A stretch of 64,000 nt of DNA from DASUBV01 sp963725175 (GTDB lineage: Bacteria; Actinomycetota; Actinomycetes; Streptosporangiales; Streptosporangiaceae), in assembly GCA_963725175.1 (NCBI GenBank), contig CAVRXH010000006.1, positions 4,712,001 to 4,776,000 of the forward strand, in the 5' to 3' direction. The notes under the pieces are model-generated. The model saw only the letters and a program-made list of their open reading frames with translations. It was not told where the DNA came from and ran no database searches. A program made the translations under genes and the position numbers. Shown here in pieces: positions 19,528 through 28,065 of the stretch (its first letter is position 1; the number at the start of each line of letters is the position of its first letter).

Positions 19528-20331
19528 ATGACCAGGAACTCATCGGGGAAAACCCAGTTTTCCGAAAGCGGCGTCGGCGTCCCGCTGCCCGGCGATAACC
19601 GGGTGCGGGTGGGCGACACCACGCAGCCGCCCAGCAAATGGGTCGGGCAGGTGGAATGCACCTGGCCGGACAACAGCACGAGCACCGGGTCGGCGACCCT
19701 GCTGGGCACCCGGTACCTGCTGAGCTGCGCGCACAACTTCTACGACACCACGAACAGGGTCTACTGCCGCAGCGCGCGGTTCCGTCCCGGCCTGAACCGC
19801 AGCGCCGGCGGCGTCCTGCAGGAGCCGTTCGGGAGCTACAACCTGGACCGGTGGGAGGTTCCCGAGGAGTACGTGCGCAACGGCGGCCCGCGGCCGCCGG
19901 CCGGCGGCATCCCTCGCCGGGACATCACCCTGTACCTGCACGACTATGCCGTGGCCAGGCTCGACCGGTTCGTGCGGGAGGACCTGGGCGAGTCGATGTT
20001 CCAGGTGGCCTGGCCCGGTGACCAGCACGTCAACGGGCTGGCCTGCCGGATCAACGGCTACTCGGGCGACCTGGACCCCACGGGCTGCACGCAGTACACC
20101 CGGCACGGCCAGGTCCAGCTCAGCAATACCCGCGAGTTCGTCAGCTACCAGATGTCGACCTATTCGGGGGACAGCGGCGCGCCGGTCTACCATCAGCCAG
20201 CGCAGCGGCCGTGGTGGAACATCATCGCGGTGCACGTGACCGGCGTCCCCGACACGGGCCAGAACGACGGGCTGAACTTCGGCCCGGCGCTGAGCGGCGC
20301 GGCGCTGGACTGGGTCACCCGGCGCATCTGA
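19528..20331 (+). CDS. Trypsin-fold serine peptidase (V8-like), paralog 2
   Basis: This 267-residue paralog of the preceding peptidase has the same triad: His in YLLSCAHNFYDT, Asp in DITLYLHDYAVARLD, Ser in TYSGDSGAPVYH. The GDSGAPV form is the more standard one, so this copy looks fully competent. As in paralog 1 the N-terminus (MTRNSSGKTQFSESGVG) lacks a signal peptide, and both proteins begin their homologous part at VGVPLPGDNR. It contains Cys residues (VECTW, YCRSARF, LACRING, PTGCTQY) absent from parts of paralog 1, so it may have disulfides and may work outside the cell despite the missing signal. It has its own promoter, leader and terminator. Confidence 0.9.
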   Translation: MTRNSSGKTQFSESGVGVPLPGDNRVRVGDTTQPPSKWVGQVECTWPDNSTSTGSATLLGTRYLLSCAHNFYDTTNRVYCRSARFRPGLNRSAGGVLQEPFGSYNLDRWEVPEEYVRNGGPRPPAGGIPRRDITLYLHDYAVARLDRFVREDLGESMFQVAWPGDQHVNGLACRINGYSGDLDPTGCTQYTRHGQVQLSNTREFVSYQMSTYSGDSGAPVYHQPAQRPWWNIIAVHVTGVPDTGQNDGLNFGPALSGAALDWVTRRI

Positions 20332-20335
20332 GCGA

Positions 20336-20376
20336 CGCGGGTGCGGGGACCGGGTGGCCGGCTCCTCGCACCCGCG
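20336..20376 (+). terminator. Hairpin terminator after peptidase 2
   Basis: A ten-base stem, CGCGGGTGCG (20336–20345) with CGCACCCGCG (20367–20376), and a 21-nt loop, begins five bases after the stop codon. No U-run. Confidence 0.5.
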
Positions 20377-20478
20377 CCCGCCCTGAGCCGCAACTCGCCC
20401 TCCGCATTCTGCCAGCAGGGCTCTGACCTGCAAGAAAGCCGGGCGGACTCGGCGATTCGGGTCCGAGGATGGGGCGGG

Positions 20479-21408
20479 ATGTCCTATTCTCTGCTGGTGA
20501 TCAGCCAAGAAACGGCGCCGGCGCAGCCGGCCTTGCCGCCGCAGCCAGCCAAGTCGGTAACCGCCATCCTCCCGCCGGGCACCGGCGCGGGGAACTGGGT
20601 CGGAGCGCCCAGCGCTGTCCGCAGCGGTGACCAGATCTACCTGGCCTACCGGCTGCGCCGGCCCATCGGCGAGGGCCGCGGCTACGCCGTGGAGATCGCC
20701 AGGTCGCCGGATGGCGAGCACTTCACCCCGGTGTGCGTGATCACCAAGGAGCAGATGGACACCGAGTCGCTGGAGCGGCCCGCGCTGATCGCGCTGCCCG
20801 ACGGACGCTGGCGGCTCTACCTGAGCTGCGCCACCCACGGCACCAAGCACTGGCGGGTCGAGCTGCTCGAAGCCGACGACCCGGCCTCCTTCGACCCGGC
20901 CACCCGCCGGACCGTGCTGCCCGGCGACGCGGGTACCGGGGTCAAGGACCCGGTGATCGTGTACCGGGACGAGCTGTGGCACCTGTGGGCGTCTACCCAC
21001 CCGCTGGCCGACCCTGACGAGGCCGATCAGATGGTCACCGAGTATGCGACCAGCCCTGATGGCATCGACTGGACCTGGCACGGGGTGGCACTCGGCAGGC
21101 GTTCAGGCGCCTGGGACTCTCGCGGGGTGCGGGTCAGCTCCGTGATCTTTACCGACACCGGGGTGACGGCGTTCTATGACGGGCGGGCCAGCGCGGCCGA
21201 GAACTACGAGGAGCGGACGGGCGTGGCCGCGGGCTCCAAGCCGGGCGCGCTGACGGCGGTGGGCTCTGAGCCGGCCGCGGAGTCCGCCGAGGGCGGGCGC
21301 GGGCTGCGGTACGTGAGCTGGCTCGGCCTCGGCGACGGGCGGGAGCGGCTGTACTACGAGCTGACCCGCGCGGACGGTTCGCACGAGCTGCGCACCGAGC
21401 TCCGGTAG
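20479..21408 (+). CDS. Five-bladed beta-propeller protein, GH43/GH130-like fold
   Basis: This protein of about 309 residues has repeated blade-type strands: APSAVRSGDQIYLAYRLR, VEIARSPDGEHFTPV, LERPALIALPDGRWRLYLSC, VKDPVIVYRDELWHLWAS, ATSPDGIDWTWHGVAL and VSSVIFTDTGVTAFYDGR. This is the layout of glycosidases and phosphorylases of the GH43/GH62/GH130 superfamily. I cannot assign catalytic acids or a substrate with confidence. ATG 20479 has GAGGATGGGGCGGG upstream. There is no signal peptide, so it is probably cytosolic. It lies 103 nt after the second peptidase terminator and is likely a separate transcript. Confidence 0.7.
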   Translation: MSYSLLVISQETAPAQPALPPQPAKSVTAILPPGTGAGNWVGAPSAVRSGDQIYLAYRLRRPIGEGRGYAVEIARSPDGEHFTPVCVITKEQMDTESLERPALIALPDGRWRLYLSCATHGTKHWRVELLEADDPASFDPATRRTVLPGDAGTGVKDPVIVYRDELWHLWASTHPLADPDEADQMVTEYATSPDGIDWTWHGVALGRRSGAWDSRGVRVSSVIFTDTGVTAFYDGRASAAENYEERTGVAAGSKPGALTAVGSEPAAESAEGGRGLRYVSWLGLGDGRERLYYELTRADGSHELRTELR

Positions 21409-21467
21409 CGGGCTGGCCCGGCGGGCTGCGTTGGCCGGCTGCGTTAGCCAGGCTGCGTTAGCCGGGC

Positions 21468-22457
21468 TCAGAACGAGCGAGGCCGGCCGTTGCGCGCCTG
21501 GCGCTGGCCGCTCGGGCGCGCGCCGACCAGTCCGCCGGAGTCGCCGCGCGGCGCCAGCCAGTCGCTGAAGTCCGCGCCGAGCAGGGAGCTGAGCAGCGCG
21601 ATGTCGTCCTCGAACCTGGGCAGCAGCGCCTGTCGCTCGTCCCAGGTGAGCGGTCGGCGCGGGGCGGCGTCCTGCTGGAGCACCCGCTCCAGGCGGTCGA
21701 TCAGCCCGGTTCCGGCCTGGCCGGGCAGCGCCGCCGTCACGGTGTGCCCGGCGCGCAGCGTCCTGGCCACCGCCCGGTGCCGCCGCGTCGGCTCCGGGTG
21801 CGCGGTCACGTTCTCCCTGGGCAGCTCGGTGAGCACGCCCTGCGGCACGCCGAGGAACGCGCATACCCGGTCCAGCGTGCTGGCCGGCTCCTCGATCAGC
21901 GCCCGGTACCTGAACACCAGCACCTGGTCGCGCGGGAACACCTCAAACAGCCGCCGGAGCTGCTCGCCGTACCGGCCGAGCGAGGTGTAGCGCCAGAACT
22001 CGGCCCAGCCCGCCGCGATCCGGCGCTCCTCCTGGGCGCAGGCCTGCACAAAGTCACCGACTGGGTCCAGCCCGGCCGACCACAGGTGCGTCCAGTTCGA
22101 GTGCGCGCGCTCGACTGGGTCGCGCAGCACCACGATCAGCCGGGCATGCGGGATCTGCTCCCGGATTCGCTGGTGAGCGGCCGCGTTGTAGAGGTAGAAC
22201 GGCGTCGACTCGCCGCGGAGCTGGCCCGCCGACGCGTCCTCGAACAGCGCCTCGTAGTCGGCGCGCCGCCAGATGTGCTCCCGGTAGGTCTTGACGTCAC
22301 CGGGGCCGCCCTGGCTGGGCGGCGGGCCGTCGGTCAGGAAGAACTTGGGTTCCTTGACCGGCGACATGTAAAGCGCGGGATGGCGGGCGAGGGCGGCATG
22401 CAGTGCGGTGGTCCCGGCCTTGGGCACGCCCGCGATGAAGAAGTCTGGCATCGCCAC
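21468..22457 (-). CDS. Sulfotransferase-domain protein
   Basis: This 329-residue member of the sulfotransferase superfamily transfers sulfate from PAPS. The 5'-phosphosulfate loop is FFIAGVPKAGTTALHAAL at residues 6–23, and the 3'-phosphate-binding segment is LIVVLRDPVERAHSNW near residues 105–120. ESTPFYLYN supports the heparan-sulfate-type branch. GTG 22457 is preferred because AAGGAG lies nine bases upstream; ATG 22451 would also fit. The acceptor is unknown; nothing around it points to a sulfated lipid or glycan pathway except the adjacent propeller protein, which is weak evidence. The C-terminal 30 residues are basic and probably disordered. Confidence 0.9.
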   Translation of the reverse strand: MAMPDFFIAGVPKAGTTALHAALARHPALYMSPVKEPKFFLTDGPPPSQGGPGDVKTYREHIWRRADYEALFEDASAGQLRGESTPFYLYNAAAHQRIREQIPHARLIVVLRDPVERAHSNWTHLWSAGLDPVGDFVQACAQEERRIAAGWAEFWRYTSLGRYGEQLRRLFEVFPRDQVLVFRYRALIEEPASTLDRVCAFLGVPQGVLTELPRENVTAHPEPTRRHRAVARTLRAGHTVTAALPGQAGTGLIDRLERVLQQDAAPRRPLTWDERQALLPRFEDDIALLSSLLGADFSDWLAPRGDSGGLVGARPSGQRQARNGRPRSF

Positions 22458-22597
22458 GGCTTGGCGCTCCTTGGGGATCTGGAGGGCGGGGAGGGCTAGC
22501 TAGATCTTTCTCGATCTATTTAATAGGACAATGGTACTCGTGGACTCCATACCCAGGTCAGGGGCCAGTCAATGCCCTGGAAGCCAATTCTCGGCGG

Positions 22598-23299
22598 TCA
22601 GTCCACGCCGCGTTCGAGGGCATACCTGACTAGCTGCGCCTTGTTGTGAAGCTGGAGCTTGCTCAGGGTGTTCTGGACATGGTTTTGGACCGTCCGAGTG
22701 GACAGGGTCAGCCGCTGGGCGATCTGCGGATAAGTCAGCCCCTTGGCGACCAGGCGCAGGATCTCCGCCTCCCGGTCGGTCAGCGCGGGCACCGGGGGCA
22801 GCCGCGGCTGGCTGGGCGGCCGGGTGGCTGGCTGGCCGGGCGCGGACAGCCGCCGGTACTCGCCCAGCACCAGGCCGGCCAGCCCCGGCGTGAAGACCGC
22901 CCGCCCGGCCGCCGTCGCCGTGACGGCCTCGATCAGCTCGGTGAGCTGCGCCGACTTCAGCAGGTAGCCGCTCGCGCCGGCCGTCACCGCGTCCAGCACG
23001 TCGCCCCGCTCGCCGCTGGCCGACAGCACGAGCACCTTGACCCCCTGGTGGGCCGCCAGCAGCCGCCGGGTCACCTCCGACCCCGGCAGGTCCGGCAGGT
23101 GCAGGTCCAGCAGCACGACCTGCGGCCGGGTGGCCGCCGCCACCCGGAGCGCCTGCGCGCCGTCGCCGGCCGTGCCGACCACCGTGAACCCGGCCTCGGC
23201 CAGGTCCCTGGCCGCGCCGTTCCGCCAGATCGGGTGATCGTCTACGACCAGCACCCGGACCTGTTCGTCGCCGGGCCGGTCAGGTCCTGGGGACGGCAA
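22598..23299 (-). CDS. NarL/FixJ-type response regulator
   Basis: This 233-residue two-component regulator has a receiver domain with acidic pocket VLVVDDHP, phospho-Asp in VVLLDLHLPDLPG and Lys in GYLLKSA. A proline-rich linker leads to a LuxR-type HTH (LTDREAEILRLVAKGLTYPQIAQRL, then TVQNHVQNTLSKL). The likely start is TTG 23299, 20 nt inside the 3' end of the kinase gene, so the pair is coupled. It is the last gene of the UbiA–kinase operon. Target genes are not evident. Confidence 0.93.
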   Translation of the reverse strand: MPSPGPDRPGDEQVRVLVVDDHPIWRNGAARDLAEAGFTVVGTAGDGAQALRVAAATRPQVVLLDLHLPDLPGSEVTRRLLAAHQGVKVLVLSASGERGDVLDAVTAGASGYLLKSAQLTELIEAVTATAAGRAVFTPGLAGLVLGEYRRLSAPGQPATRPPSQPRLPPVPALTDREAEILRLVAKGLTYPQIAQRLTLSTRTVQNHVQNTLSKLQLHNKAQLVRYALERGVD

Positions 23300-24425
23300 G
23301 TTCCACCTCCGTGCCCTCGCCGGGGACGGACGTCACGCTCGCGGTGCCGCCCGCCGCCCTGACCCGGCCCACGATCGACTGAGACACGCCAAGCCGTCCC
23401 GCCGCCGCGGCCTGCGCCAGCCGTCCGGCCGCGAAACCCTGCCCGTCATCGCGGATGCTCACCCGCACGTTCTGGCCGGCGTCCTCCACCAGAATCCAGG
23501 CACGCGCGCCCGAGCCGGCATGCCGGCGCACGTTGTCGAGCGCGGCGGCGCTCGCGGCGCTCAGCGCATCTGCCGCCGGGGAACTCAGCGGCACAGGGAC
23601 CGCCGGGCAGGACACCGTGACATCCGCGCCGCCGAACTGCTCGATCAGCGAGCGCAGGTCCCGCGCTCCGTCGGCCGCGAGGTCGGCCGGGTGGTCGGCC
23701 GGATCGGATGCGATGCCTGGCGCGGCCAGCGCCGTGCCGGTGACCAGGCGGCGCAGCGCGGCCTCCTGCTCCGCGGCCAGCGCGCCAAGTTCCGCCGCCT
23801 CCCCGCCGAGCGCCCGGCCCCGGCTGCTCACCAGCGCCAGCACCTGGAGCACCGAGTCGTGGATGCCGCGCGCGATCCGGTCCCGCTCCGCGATGGCCGC
23901 TTCCGTCCTGGCCACCCGGCCGACCGCCTGCTCTGCCTGCGCCCCGAGGAACACGATGTAGCCGCCGACGCCGCCCGCGATCAGCAGCAGCACGATGTTG
24001 CTGAACGGATTTTCCAGCGAGAGCTGCGGTCGCTCGGCGAGGTCGGCGGCGGCGACGGCTAGCGCCCCGGCCAGGCCGCCCCACGGGCCGCCGGCCACCG
24101 CGCAGGCCAGCACCGGGGCCGCCGCCCAGAACGACGGCAGCGTGGGCATGCCCGCCGCGATCCTGGCCGGACTGTCCACCCACCGGGTAGCCAGGACCAG
24201 CGCGATCGCCACCGCCACGTCGGCCACGATCAGCCAGCGCTTCCGGCCGCCCGGCCGCGCGTACGCGGCGATGGTGACCGCCGTCCAGCACGCCATCACG
24301 CCGAGGGCGGCGAGGCCCCCGGCGGGATGGGTGTACCGCGGGTCGTTCCTGATGATCAGGAGGGCCGCGTAGAGCAAGGTGATGACCCGGAATATCGCGG
24401 CAACCCGCCACATCCGCTCGGTCAT
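23280..24425 (-). CDS. Membrane sensor histidine kinase (HisKA_3 type)
   Basis: This is a kinase of about 381 residues. The N-terminal half has five or six hydrophobic segments and short loops, from IFRVITLLYAALLII to NIVLLLIAGGVGGYIVFLG, with no extracellular sensor domain. The dimerisation helix carries the phospho-acceptor in DRIARGIHDSVLQVLAL near residue 187. The ATPase domain has ALDNVRRHAG (N box) and IRDDGQGFAAG (G1). ATG 24425 overlaps the stop of the UbiA gene (ATGA) and fits the first membrane helix; the frame is open further upstream but overlaps UbiA there. It is paired with the downstream response regulator. Lying behind a prenyltransferase, it may sense envelope or quinone state; that is inference. 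Confidence 0.92.
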   Translation of the reverse strand: MTERMWRVAAIFRVITLLYAALLIIRNDPRYTHPAGGLAALGVMACWTAVTIAAYARPGGRKRWLIVADVAVAIALVLATRWVDSPARIAAGMPTLPSFWAAAPVLACAVAGGPWGGLAGALAVAAADLAERPQLSLENPFSNIVLLLIAGGVGGYIVFLGAQAEQAVGRVARTEAAIAERDRIARGIHDSVLQVLALVSSRGRALGGEAAELGALAAEQEAALRRLVTGTALAAPGIASDPADHPADLAADGARDLRSLIEQFGGADVTVSCPAVPVPLSSPAADALSAASAAALDNVRRHAGSGARAWILVEDAGQNVRVSIRDDGQGFAAGRLAQAAAAGRLGVSQSIVGRVRAAGGTASVTSVPGEGTEVELAVPRT

Positions 24426-25489
24426 AGCCGTGACATTACGCCCGGCTGCGTCGCCGCCGGCTGGGTCGTCGCCGGGTGCGTTGTCGTCGGCTGCGTGGTC
24501 GCCGGGTGCGTGGTCGCCGGCAGGGCGAACGTGACCACCGGGCCGTTGCGGAGCATGTCGATCGCCAGGCCGGCCGTCACCACCGCGAGCCCCGCGATCA
24601 TCAGGCTGGACAGCCCGGCTGACCAGTGCACGTCCGTCATCGCCAGGTGCGCCAGCAGCACCAGCACCATGCCCCGGCCGATGATCGCGATCGCCGAGAT
24701 CACCAGTTCCTCCCGGCGCACTCCAGGGTCGCCGGCCAGCACCCAGAGCAGGCCAAGGGCCGCGACCGCGCAGCCCGCCAGCGCGACCAGCAGCGCCGGC
24801 GTCGGCTGCCGCACCGCCGTCATGATGACCGCCGTGCCCGCGGCCCAGCAGCAGCCGCTGAACGCGCAGGTCCACCGCCGCCCGTGCCGGACCAGGAACG
24901 TCCGCTTGCCGAACAGCGCGTCGCCGCGCACGTCCCGGAAGTCCTTCAGCAGGATGCGCCCGATGAACCCCAGGTACAGTCCGCCCAGCAGCGCCAGGTC
25001 GGCCGGCCTGATGCCCGGCCGGACCGCGAGCAGGCCCAGCAGGAACGGCACCGCCACGTAGCAGGCCGGCAGCAGCAGCGAGGCCAGCGCCCCGCGCCGC
25101 GCCAGCCGGGCCGGCGGCAGCGAGTACGCCGCACTCAGCGCCATCCCGGCCGCCGTCACCACCGCCGGCCGCCAGCCCATCGTCACGCTGGTCGCCAGCG
25201 CGACGGCCCCCGCCGTCAGGCCAATCACCGTGAACTCATGCCGGGTTACCGCGCCTGTCACCAGCGGTCGCTTGCCCGGCAGGTTGACCCGGTCCACCGC
25301 CTCGTCGGCCAGGTCATTGCAGGCCACCGAGAACAGCAGGAACCCGATCACCACCACCAGCACCCTGGCCATCGCCGCGTCGGCGTTTGGGTGCCCGGCC
25401 TCGGCCAGGCCCGTCGCCGCGAACAGGGCAAGCAGCAGTACCACGGCCGGGCGGGCCAGCAGGACGATCATGCGAATCCTGGCGATCAT
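24422..25489 (-). CDS. UbiA-family membrane prenyltransferase
   Basis: This 355-residue integral membrane enzyme carries the first aspartate-rich motif ACNDLADEAVDRVNLPGKRPL near residues 57–77 and the second region GRILLKDFRDVRGDALFGKRT. Such enzymes attach isoprenyl chains to aromatic or sugar acceptors in quinone, heme, chlorophyll or arabinogalactan-precursor synthesis. The C-terminal tail after the last helix is a run of TTHPATTQP repeats, encoded by direct repeats and probably disordered. It starts within the stop of the small membrane gene (ATGA) and its own stop overlaps the kinase start. The acceptor is unknown; no quinone pathway gene is adjacent. Confidence 0.88.
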   Translation of the reverse strand: MIARIRMIVLLARPAVVLLLALFAATGLAEAGHPNADAAMARVLVVVIGFLLFSVACNDLADEAVDRVNLPGKRPLVTGAVTRHEFTVIGLTAGAVALATSVTMGWRPAVVTAAGMALSAAYSLPPARLARRGALASLLLPACYVAVPFLLGLLAVRPGIRPADLALLGGLYLGFIGRILLKDFRDVRGDALFGKRTFLVRHGRRWTCAFSGCCWAAGTAVIMTAVRQPTPALLVALAGCAVAALGLLWVLAGDPGVRREELVISAIAIIGRGMVLVLLAHLAMTDVHWSAGLSSLMIAGLAVVTAGLAIDMLRNGPVVTFALPATTHPATTQPTTTHPATTQPAATQPGVMSRL

Positions 25490-25647
25490 TTGTTGCTCCC
25501 GAACTGGCTCATCCCCACGAAGAACACGACAGTCAGCGCGACCAGCGCGAGGCCGCCGATCGCGCCGCCGACGGCAAGGGCAATGGCGATGATGACGACC
25601 GCCGACTGGAACTTGCTGCGCGGAGGCTGATAGATATCACGTGTCAT
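25486..25647 (-). CDS. Small membrane protein, 53 aa
   Basis: This short gene reads MTRDIYQPPRSKFQSAVV…, then one long hydrophobic helix (about residues 16–44, Ile/Ala/Val/Gly rich) and a short tail ending SQFGSNK. Its TGA overlaps the UbiA ATG (ATGA at 25486–25489), so it is coupled to the operon. It has no known family that I can name. It could be a small partner or regulator of the prenyltransferase or the kinase. Confidence 0.65.
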   Translation of the reverse strand: MTRDIYQPPRSKFQSAVVIIAIALAVGGAIGGLALVALTVVFFVGMSQFGSNK

Positions 25648-25729
25648 GCTGCTCAGCATGTGCGCGGATGCAGCCGTGCGCCTGAGCAGTCCTACTCAGC
25701 CGCGCCGGTGCCTCGCCGGCCCGGCCTCC

Positions 25730-26680
25730 CTAGCGGCGGGGCGGGCGGAGCCGGGCCACGTTCAGCGGCGGAGCCGGCAGCGGCTCGCCCCGATAACCCC
25801 CCACGGCCCCGAACTTGCTAGCGCGCCAGTCCGCCGTAGCCGCCGCGATCTCCTCCGGGGTCCGCGCGACGAAGTTCCACCACATCAGCAGCGGCTCGCC
25901 CAGCGGCTCCCCGCCCAGCAGGATCAGCCTGCTCTCGCCAGCCGCCGCTAGGTCCGCGTACTCCCGGCCCGTGCTCAGGTAAAGCAGCCGGCCCGGCTCC
26001 AGGTCCTGGCCCGCTACCGTGGCCGAGCCAGAGACCACGAAGACGACATGCTCGAAACCCGGTTCCAGCGGCAGCCGAGCTGCCGTGGGCTCCGTCACCG
26101 CTAGCTCCGCACCGACGATCGGCGAGAACGTCGTCGCGGGAGAACGCTCGCCCGCCAGTCCGCCCGCGAGGTCCCCCGCGAACACCGTGATCGCCAGCCC
26201 GCCCAGTTCCCTGCCCGGCAGGTCGCCATGATGCTCGAACCCCGGCTCCGTTTGTCGGCTGGCATCCGGCAACGCCACCCAGAGCTGGACACCGTGCAGG
26301 TCCGGGTCGTGCTCGCCCGGAGACTCCTCCGCGTGCGCGATGCCCCGTCCGGCCGTCATCAGGTTGAGCTGGCCGGGCCGGATCATCTGCTCGGAACCCA
26401 GGCTGTCCCTGTGCAGCACGTTCCCGGCGAACAGCCAGGTCACCGTCTGCAACCCGATATGCGGATGCGGCGGCACCTGCATCCCCGCCCGCCCGTCGAC
26501 CGACATCGGCCCGTAGTGGTCAACGAAGCACCAGGCCCCCACGCTGCGCCGCAGTCGCAAGGGAAGCAGTCGCCGCACGCCCATGTCGCCCACCAGCGCC
26601 TCACGCGCCCGCGACACTTCCACCCCGCCGCCCCCAGTCAGCCCCCCACCAGCAGCGACATCACCCTCAACAACACTCAC
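25730..26680 (-). CDS. Pirin-family protein
   Basis: This is a 316-residue bicupin. Metal-binding residues of the first cupin are visible in PPHPHIGLQTVTWLF, then HRDSLGSEQMIRPGQLNLMTAGRGIAHAEESP with the second histidine and glutamate. Bacterial pirins include quercetin dioxygenases and enzyme-binding regulators; the true role here is not known. GTG 26680 has TAGGAT about seven bases before it, so the mRNA may be leaderless. It lies nine bases downstream of the zeta-associated small gene on the same strand. Confidence 0.92.
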   Translation of the reverse strand: MSVVEGDVAAGGGLTGGGGVEVSRAREALVGDMGVRRLLPLRLRRSVGAWCFVDHYGPMSVDGRAGMQVPPHPHIGLQTVTWLFAGNVLHRDSLGSEQMIRPGQLNLMTAGRGIAHAEESPGEHDPDLHGVQLWVALPDASRQTEPGFEHHGDLPGRELGGLAITVFAGDLAGGLAGERSPATTFSPIVGAELAVTEPTAARLPLEPGFEHVVFVVSGSATVAGQDLEPGRLLYLSTGREYADLAAAGESRLILLGGEPLGEPLLMWWNFVARTPEEIAAATADWRASKFGAVGGYRGEPLPAPPLNVARLRPPRR

Positions 26681-26689
26681 CCCCCGATC

Positions 26690-26983
26690 CTAAGCACCCC
26701 GCCCCTCATCCTCCGCCCGCATTGACTCAGCCATCGCCTTGACGAGTACGTCGTATTGATCGTCAGATAGCTCACCCCGATGGTATGCAGAATCGACATC
26801 GTCAAATGATCCCGGAAGATTTGGCTCAGGGTCCTGCTGTGCTGCTGCCGCTAGCTCAAGATAACTCTCAGGGGAAGGCGTCGCGCGACGAGGCCATGAG
26901 CGACTACGAAACCGCTCTGCCACCTCGTCAAGGCTCAGAGTGCCGTCTCGGAGCGCGACTAGAAGGTCGCTAACTTCAGTCAT
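26690..26983 (-). CDS. Small protein coupled to the zeta-type toxin (possible antitoxin)
   Basis: This 97-residue acidic protein begins MTEVSDLLVALRDGTLSLDEVAERFRSRSW and ends in a charged helix (SDDQYDVLVKAMAESMRAEDEG). The ATG at 26983 has GGAAAGG upstream and overlaps the toxin stop by eight bases, so it is translated after the toxin. Antitoxins usually precede their toxin, but the reverse order occurs. I see no DNA-binding motif. Composition is less GC-rich than the flanking genes. Confidence 0.65.
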   Translation of the reverse strand: MTEVSDLLVALRDGTLSLDEVAERFRSRSWPRRATPSPESYLELAAAAQQDPEPNLPGSFDDVDSAYHRGELSDDQYDVLVKAMAESMRAEDEGRGA

Positions 26984-28050
26984 CTGCTCGCCTTTCCTTG
27001 AGTTCGTCCAGGTCGGCACCGACGAGAATAGGATCTCGCCCGTTTGTGCCGTTGTCAAAGTGAGCCCAGCCATCAAAGGTTGGCTTGAGTCCCTCGAATG
27101 TGGCTCGGTTCCTACTTCCCCACTCTGGGTCTGCCTGTGATGCAGTTATCTCAGGGGGCACGTATCTTCCGCCGTAACCGTTTCCTGACCTGTAATCGTT
27201 CTCTTCGTCTCTATGCCTTGAGTCGGCTCGTTCCACGCTCAGACCAACTGGGAGATCGACAAAGATTCCCCTGACCTGCTTGTATCCGGCAGCGCGCAAT
27301 TCGTCAACTCGGCGTTCGGTTGACTCGCGGGATGACATGGTGATATCCCAGATTATATTCTTTCCATCATGCTGAGCGCGCGAAGCGAGTTGCTTGGCAA
27401 TGTATGACGATTCCTCATGCACAAGGTCTGAGGCCTCCATGGGTGAAAGGCCTTCCACGCGCGGAATCATGTCGCGCTTGGCCAACTCAACTTTGATGCG
27501 GTCGGGGTTTATGGTTAGGTATTTGGATGTATCGATTCCAGCATGGCTTCCGAGAACCGTAGTCTTGCCTGCGCCGGCTGAGGCCGCCCGCGATTATTGC
27601 CTCGTGATTGTTGGGGGCATCGGCAGTCTCGTCGTACAAGCTGCTTACGATCTCGTGGTGGAGATGTCGGCGCTCGCGGGTCCAGCGTGTCTTATCTGGA
27701 TCAACGGTAAAAAGCCGATCAGTTGCGAGCCCTGAGATATGAGCGTCTTCGAGCTGCGCTCTGACCTCAGCGACGTGATCGTGCCATTCGGCATCCGTGA
27801 AGTGTTCGCTGCGGTCAGCTGACCTGTCGCGACGATCAACGGCATCAGGCCTAGCGACGAATGAACCGGAATCGAAGTTGTGGTGCGTGTCGTGGGGGGA
27901 GGAGGGGTGGCCTGGGGGGAGGTTGTCTAAGCGCTGGCGGAGGGGGTCGGGGCGAGCGGCGCGGGGGGCGTCCGGGGTTGGGCGGGCGTCGAGGGCTGCT
28001 GCCTCGCCGGGGATGCGCGTTATGTCCTGTGCCCGATCGGCAGGGCGCAC
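26976..28050 (-). CDS. Zeta-type toxin / polynucleotide-kinase-like protein (frame broken in Walker A)
   Basis: Zeta toxins phosphorylate UDP-N-acetylglucosamine and block wall synthesis. This protein of about 357 residues has an N-terminal helical part (HFTDAEWHDHVAEVRAQLED), then a kinase core. Walker A is split: frame one reads NNHEAIIAGGLS, frame two reads AGKTTVLGSHAGIDTSKYL. Removing one G of the pair at 27576–27577 gives AGGLSGAGKTTVL, then TINPDRIKVELAKRDMIP and HEESSYIAKQLASRA, NIIWDITMSS and GIFVDLPVGLSVERA, which fit the family well. GTG 28050 has AAGGAG eight bases upstream. The break could be a sequencing error or a real inactivating mutation of a toxin; the sequence alone cannot decide. 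Confidence 0.8.
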
Positions 28051-28065
28051 GCCGCTTCTCCTTCC

